The translations under genes and the position numbers were made by a program. Positions 21,918 through 23,341 of a stretch of 23,341 bases of DNA are shown here, in pieces. The notes beneath the pieces are model-generated. The model did not search any database, was not told where the DNA came from, and was given only the letters and a program-made list of their open reading frames with translations. This stretch comes from JAGOUN01 sp040389005 (GTDB lineage: Bacteria > Pseudomonadota > Gammaproteobacteria > JAGOUN01): positions 1 to 23,341 of the forward strand of contig JAZKAS010000023.1 of assembly GCA_040389005.1 (NCBI GenBank). The letters are read 5' to 3'. How positions within the stretch are numbered: the stretch's first letter is position 1; the number at the start of each line of letters is the position of its first letter.

Positions 21918-23228
21918 ATGTCACGCCGTTTAAGTGATTGGTTGACACATCTGCATGATCTTCATGTGCGTTCTATTGATCTTGAATTGGGTCGTATACA
22001 ACGTGTTGCACAAACACTTCAAATCAAACAGCCTATCTGCCCTGTTGTTACGGTAGCGGGCACCAATGGCAAAGGTTCTGTTGTTGGCTTTTTAGAAGCG
22101 CTTTATGTTAATGCTGGTTATAACGTCGCGGCCTTTACTTCACCTTATCTTATTTCATTTAATGAACAATTTCGTTTTAATCAACAGTGGATTGAAGATG
22201 AAAAATTGTGCCGTTATTTCGAAAAAATTAATCACGCACGTGGCGATATCACGCTGACGTATTTTGAATTTANNNNNNNNNNCTTCTGGAACAATTCCTT
22301 TTGCTACCTATTTATGACGTATTTTGAATTTAAAACACTTGCCGCACTTTTATATTTTGCAGAGGTTTCGCCGGATTTAATGTTATTAGAAGTAGGATTA
22401 GGTGGAAGATTAGATAGCGTTAATATCATTGATCCGGATGTTGCGGTTATCACGTCGATTAGTTTAGATCATTGTGATTGGTTGGGTGACACGCGCGAAC
22501 TGATAGGTCGCGAAAAAGCAGGCATATTTCGCGCAAAAAAACCGGCTGTATGCGGTGATTTAAATTCGCCTGCTTCTATTCAAGCGGTTGCGGATCAATT
22601 AGAAACTCCGGTTTATTATCGTAATAAAGATTTTTATATCACAGAAGAAAATAATACATGGTCTTGGCATTCTGCATCGAGAAGTTTGATAAATTTACCG
22701 CAGCCGAATTTATTAAAAGATAATATTGCAACGGCGTTACAAGTTGTAGAAGTTTTAAGACTGAGCCCAGGCATGCGCTGGGGTGACACTTCGATAACTG
22801 ACAAGATAATCTGTGAAACTATCGCAACTGCTAATGTGCCAGGACGACAACAAATTATTTCTCAAGATCCATTCATTGTGGTTGATGTGTCGCATAATGA
22901 AGACAGCGTACGTCGATTAGCAGAATTTTTAGAAAAGCATAATAAAAAAAATGTTACCGCAATTTTTTCGGTTTTAAAAACCAAAGATTTTGAAAGTATG
23001 GCGCGGATCATTTCGCCGTATATTGCCGAATGGCATATTGCTGAAATTGATCATTCGAATGCAATGCCTGTTGCTAAGATACAAGAAATTTTGCAGAAAC
23101 TAAATATTAAAAATGTGCAATCATATGCGACTATCCAGGCAGCTTATCAATCGGTTCGGCAATTGCCAGCAAAAGAAATTGTGGCCTTTGGATCATTTTA
23201 TGTGGCAAGCGAAATTCTAGCTATTTGA
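21918..23228 (+). CDS. folC: Dihydrofolate synthase / folylpolyglutamate synthase (contains assembly gap)
   Basis: FolC adds glutamate to dihydropteroate and then extends the folate polyglutamate tail. Motifs are VAGTNGKGSVVGF (P-loop, about 47-59), FTSPYLISFNEQF, LLEVGLGGRLDSVNIIDPDV, SISLDHCDWLG, EKAGIFR and VPGRQQ. The N gap at 22273-22282 plus 50 following bases encode an extra stretch between two copies of TYFEF. Removing it gives GDITLTYFEFKTLAALLYF, as in homologues, so the true length is about 416 residues. A second oddity is LSPGMRWGDT (282-291 as numbered here), apparently a palindromic repeat inserted in frame. It follows the kinase/regulator pair on the same strand. Confidence 0.93.
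   Translation: MSRRLSDWLTHLHDLHVRSIDLELGRIQRVAQTLQIKQPICPVVTVAGTNGKGSVVGFLEALYVNAGYNVAAFTSPYLISFNEQFRFNQQWIEDEKLCRYFEKINHARGDITLTYFEFXXXXFWNNSFCYLFMTYFEFKTLAALLYFAEVSPDLMLLEVGLGGRLDSVNIIDPDVAVITSISLDHCDWLGDTRELIGREKAGIFRAKKPAVCGDLNSPASIQAVADQLETPVYYRNKDFYITEENNTWSWHSASRSLINLPQPNLLKDNIATALQVVEVLRLSPGMRWGDTSITDKIICETIATANVPGRQQIISQDPFIVVDVSHNEDSVRRLAEFLEKHNKKNVTAIFSVLKTKDFESMARIISPYIAEWHIAEIDHSNAMPVAKIQEILQKLNIKNVQSYATIQAAYQSVRQLPAKEIVAFGSFYVASEILAI
22255..22332 (+). repeat. 18-base direct repeat flanking the folC gap (probable assembly artefact)
   Basis: TGACGTATTTTGAATTTA occurs at 22255-22272, immediately left of the Ns, and again at 22315-22332. Both copies encode TYFEF in folC. This is what two overlapping contig ends look like when scaffolded rather than merged. 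The 42 bases between the Ns and the second copy are of uncertain origin. Confidence 0.75.
22273..22282. other. Assembly gap, 10 N, inside folC
   Basis: Ten N bases directly follow the first copy of the 18-base repeat within folC. The frame happens to be preserved across it. Confidence 0.97.
22761..22789 (-). repeat. In-frame 'GTCATCCCAGCG'-type palindromic repeat in folC
   Basis: Read on the minus strand the segment begins GTGTCACCCCAGCGCATGCC and ends TGGGCTCAG. This closely resembles the widespread proteobacterial short repeat of form TGTCATCCCAGCG-(loop)-CTGGGATCCAG. The stem is CCCAG/CTGGG. In folC it encodes LSPGMRWGDT, making this region about six residues longer than E. coli FolC between the helix and VPGRQQ. 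Confidence 0.5.
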
Positions 23229-23341
23229 AGAAATGCTGTATCAGACCGCTGGCAATAAACAATCTAGCGATTAATCCCGTTACCCCAATAATAATATCAA
23301 ACTTATAAACTAGCGCATTTCTATTTCCCTTGATTAAGGTA
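23221..23341 (-). CDS. Partial membrane protein, C-terminal end only
   Basis: The minus strand is open from the right edge to TAG at 23221-23223. It encodes about 39 residues: TLIKGNRNALVYK, then a hydrophobic stretch (FDIIIGVTGLIARLFIASGL) and IQHFFK. The stop overlaps the 3' end of convergent folC by eight bases, the same kind of tight convergent packing seen at yihY/proS and at the hip/acetyltransferase junction. No family is recognised from this fragment, and it could be a chance open frame. Confidence 0.4.
   Translation of the reverse strand, partial: TLIKGNRNALVYKFDIIIGVTGLIARLFIASGLIQHFFK

Noticed and set aside
1..23341. CRISPR arrays, tRNA or rRNA genes, insertion sequences, prophage genes
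   Set aside because: No spaced direct-repeat array, cloverleaf-like GTTCRANYC segment, rRNA-like stretch or transposase/integrase was recognised. A short ncRNA could still be missed without folding tools.

Overview
The window looks like a moderately AT-rich gammaproteobacterial chromosome, most plausibly from the Legionellales/Coxiella-like, host-associated side of the class. This is inference from gene content and order: dacA-dat-ybeD-lipB, a Legionella LssY-like DedA/PAP2 protein, and ribF-ileS-lspA-fkpB. It is a draft assembly. Three N gaps (449-488, 6025-6034, 22273-22282) fall inside genes; two disturb the reading frame and the third is flanked by a duplicated 18-mer, so several apparently broken genes are probably intact in the cell.

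Layout. 1-4855, minus strand: dacA (PBP5-type carboxypeptidase), dat (D-amino acid transaminase), ybeD, a pair of inverted REP-like repeats, lipB (octanoyltransferase), then an LssY-like membrane protein running off the left edge. 4945-6299, plus: ugd (UDP-glucose dehydrogenase). 6300-7994, plus: a compact HipA-family toxin-antitoxin module consisting of a short HipT-like kinase followed by one protein that fuses a HipS-like (HipA N-subdomain) domain to a HipB-like HTH. A strong promoter and a 16-bp perfect inverted repeat lie in front of it. 7951-10526, minus: arnC-arnD and a WecD-like acetyltransferase in overlapping reading frames. 10645-18521, plus: murJ, dps, ribF, an unusual AAA/STAND-like ATPase, ileS, lspA, fkpB, then yihY to 19339. 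19320-20582, minus: proS. 20656-23228, plus: a sensor-poor histidine kinase, a receiver-only response regulator and folC. A partial membrane-protein reading frame enters from the right edge on the minus strand.

How the genes relate. Many act on the envelope: peptidoglycan (dacA, dat, murJ), an aminosugar-lipid route (ugd, arnC, arnD, acetyltransferase), lipoprotein maturation (lspA) and membrane lipid handling (LssY-like). The hip module sits between ugd and the arn genes, splitting what may be one functional set. The others are core metabolism and translation (lipB, ribF, folC, ileS, proS).

The main unusual points are: (i) the HipT / HipS-HipB-fusion arrangement with its operator; (ii) short GC-rich palindromic repeats inserted in frame in conserved proteins, with related 33-nt copies in ribF and ileS and a different 'GTCATCCCAGCG'-type element in folC; (iii) a gammaproteobacterial-type ProS that cleanly lacks the INS editing domain; (iv) an ATPase inserted between ribF and ileS.
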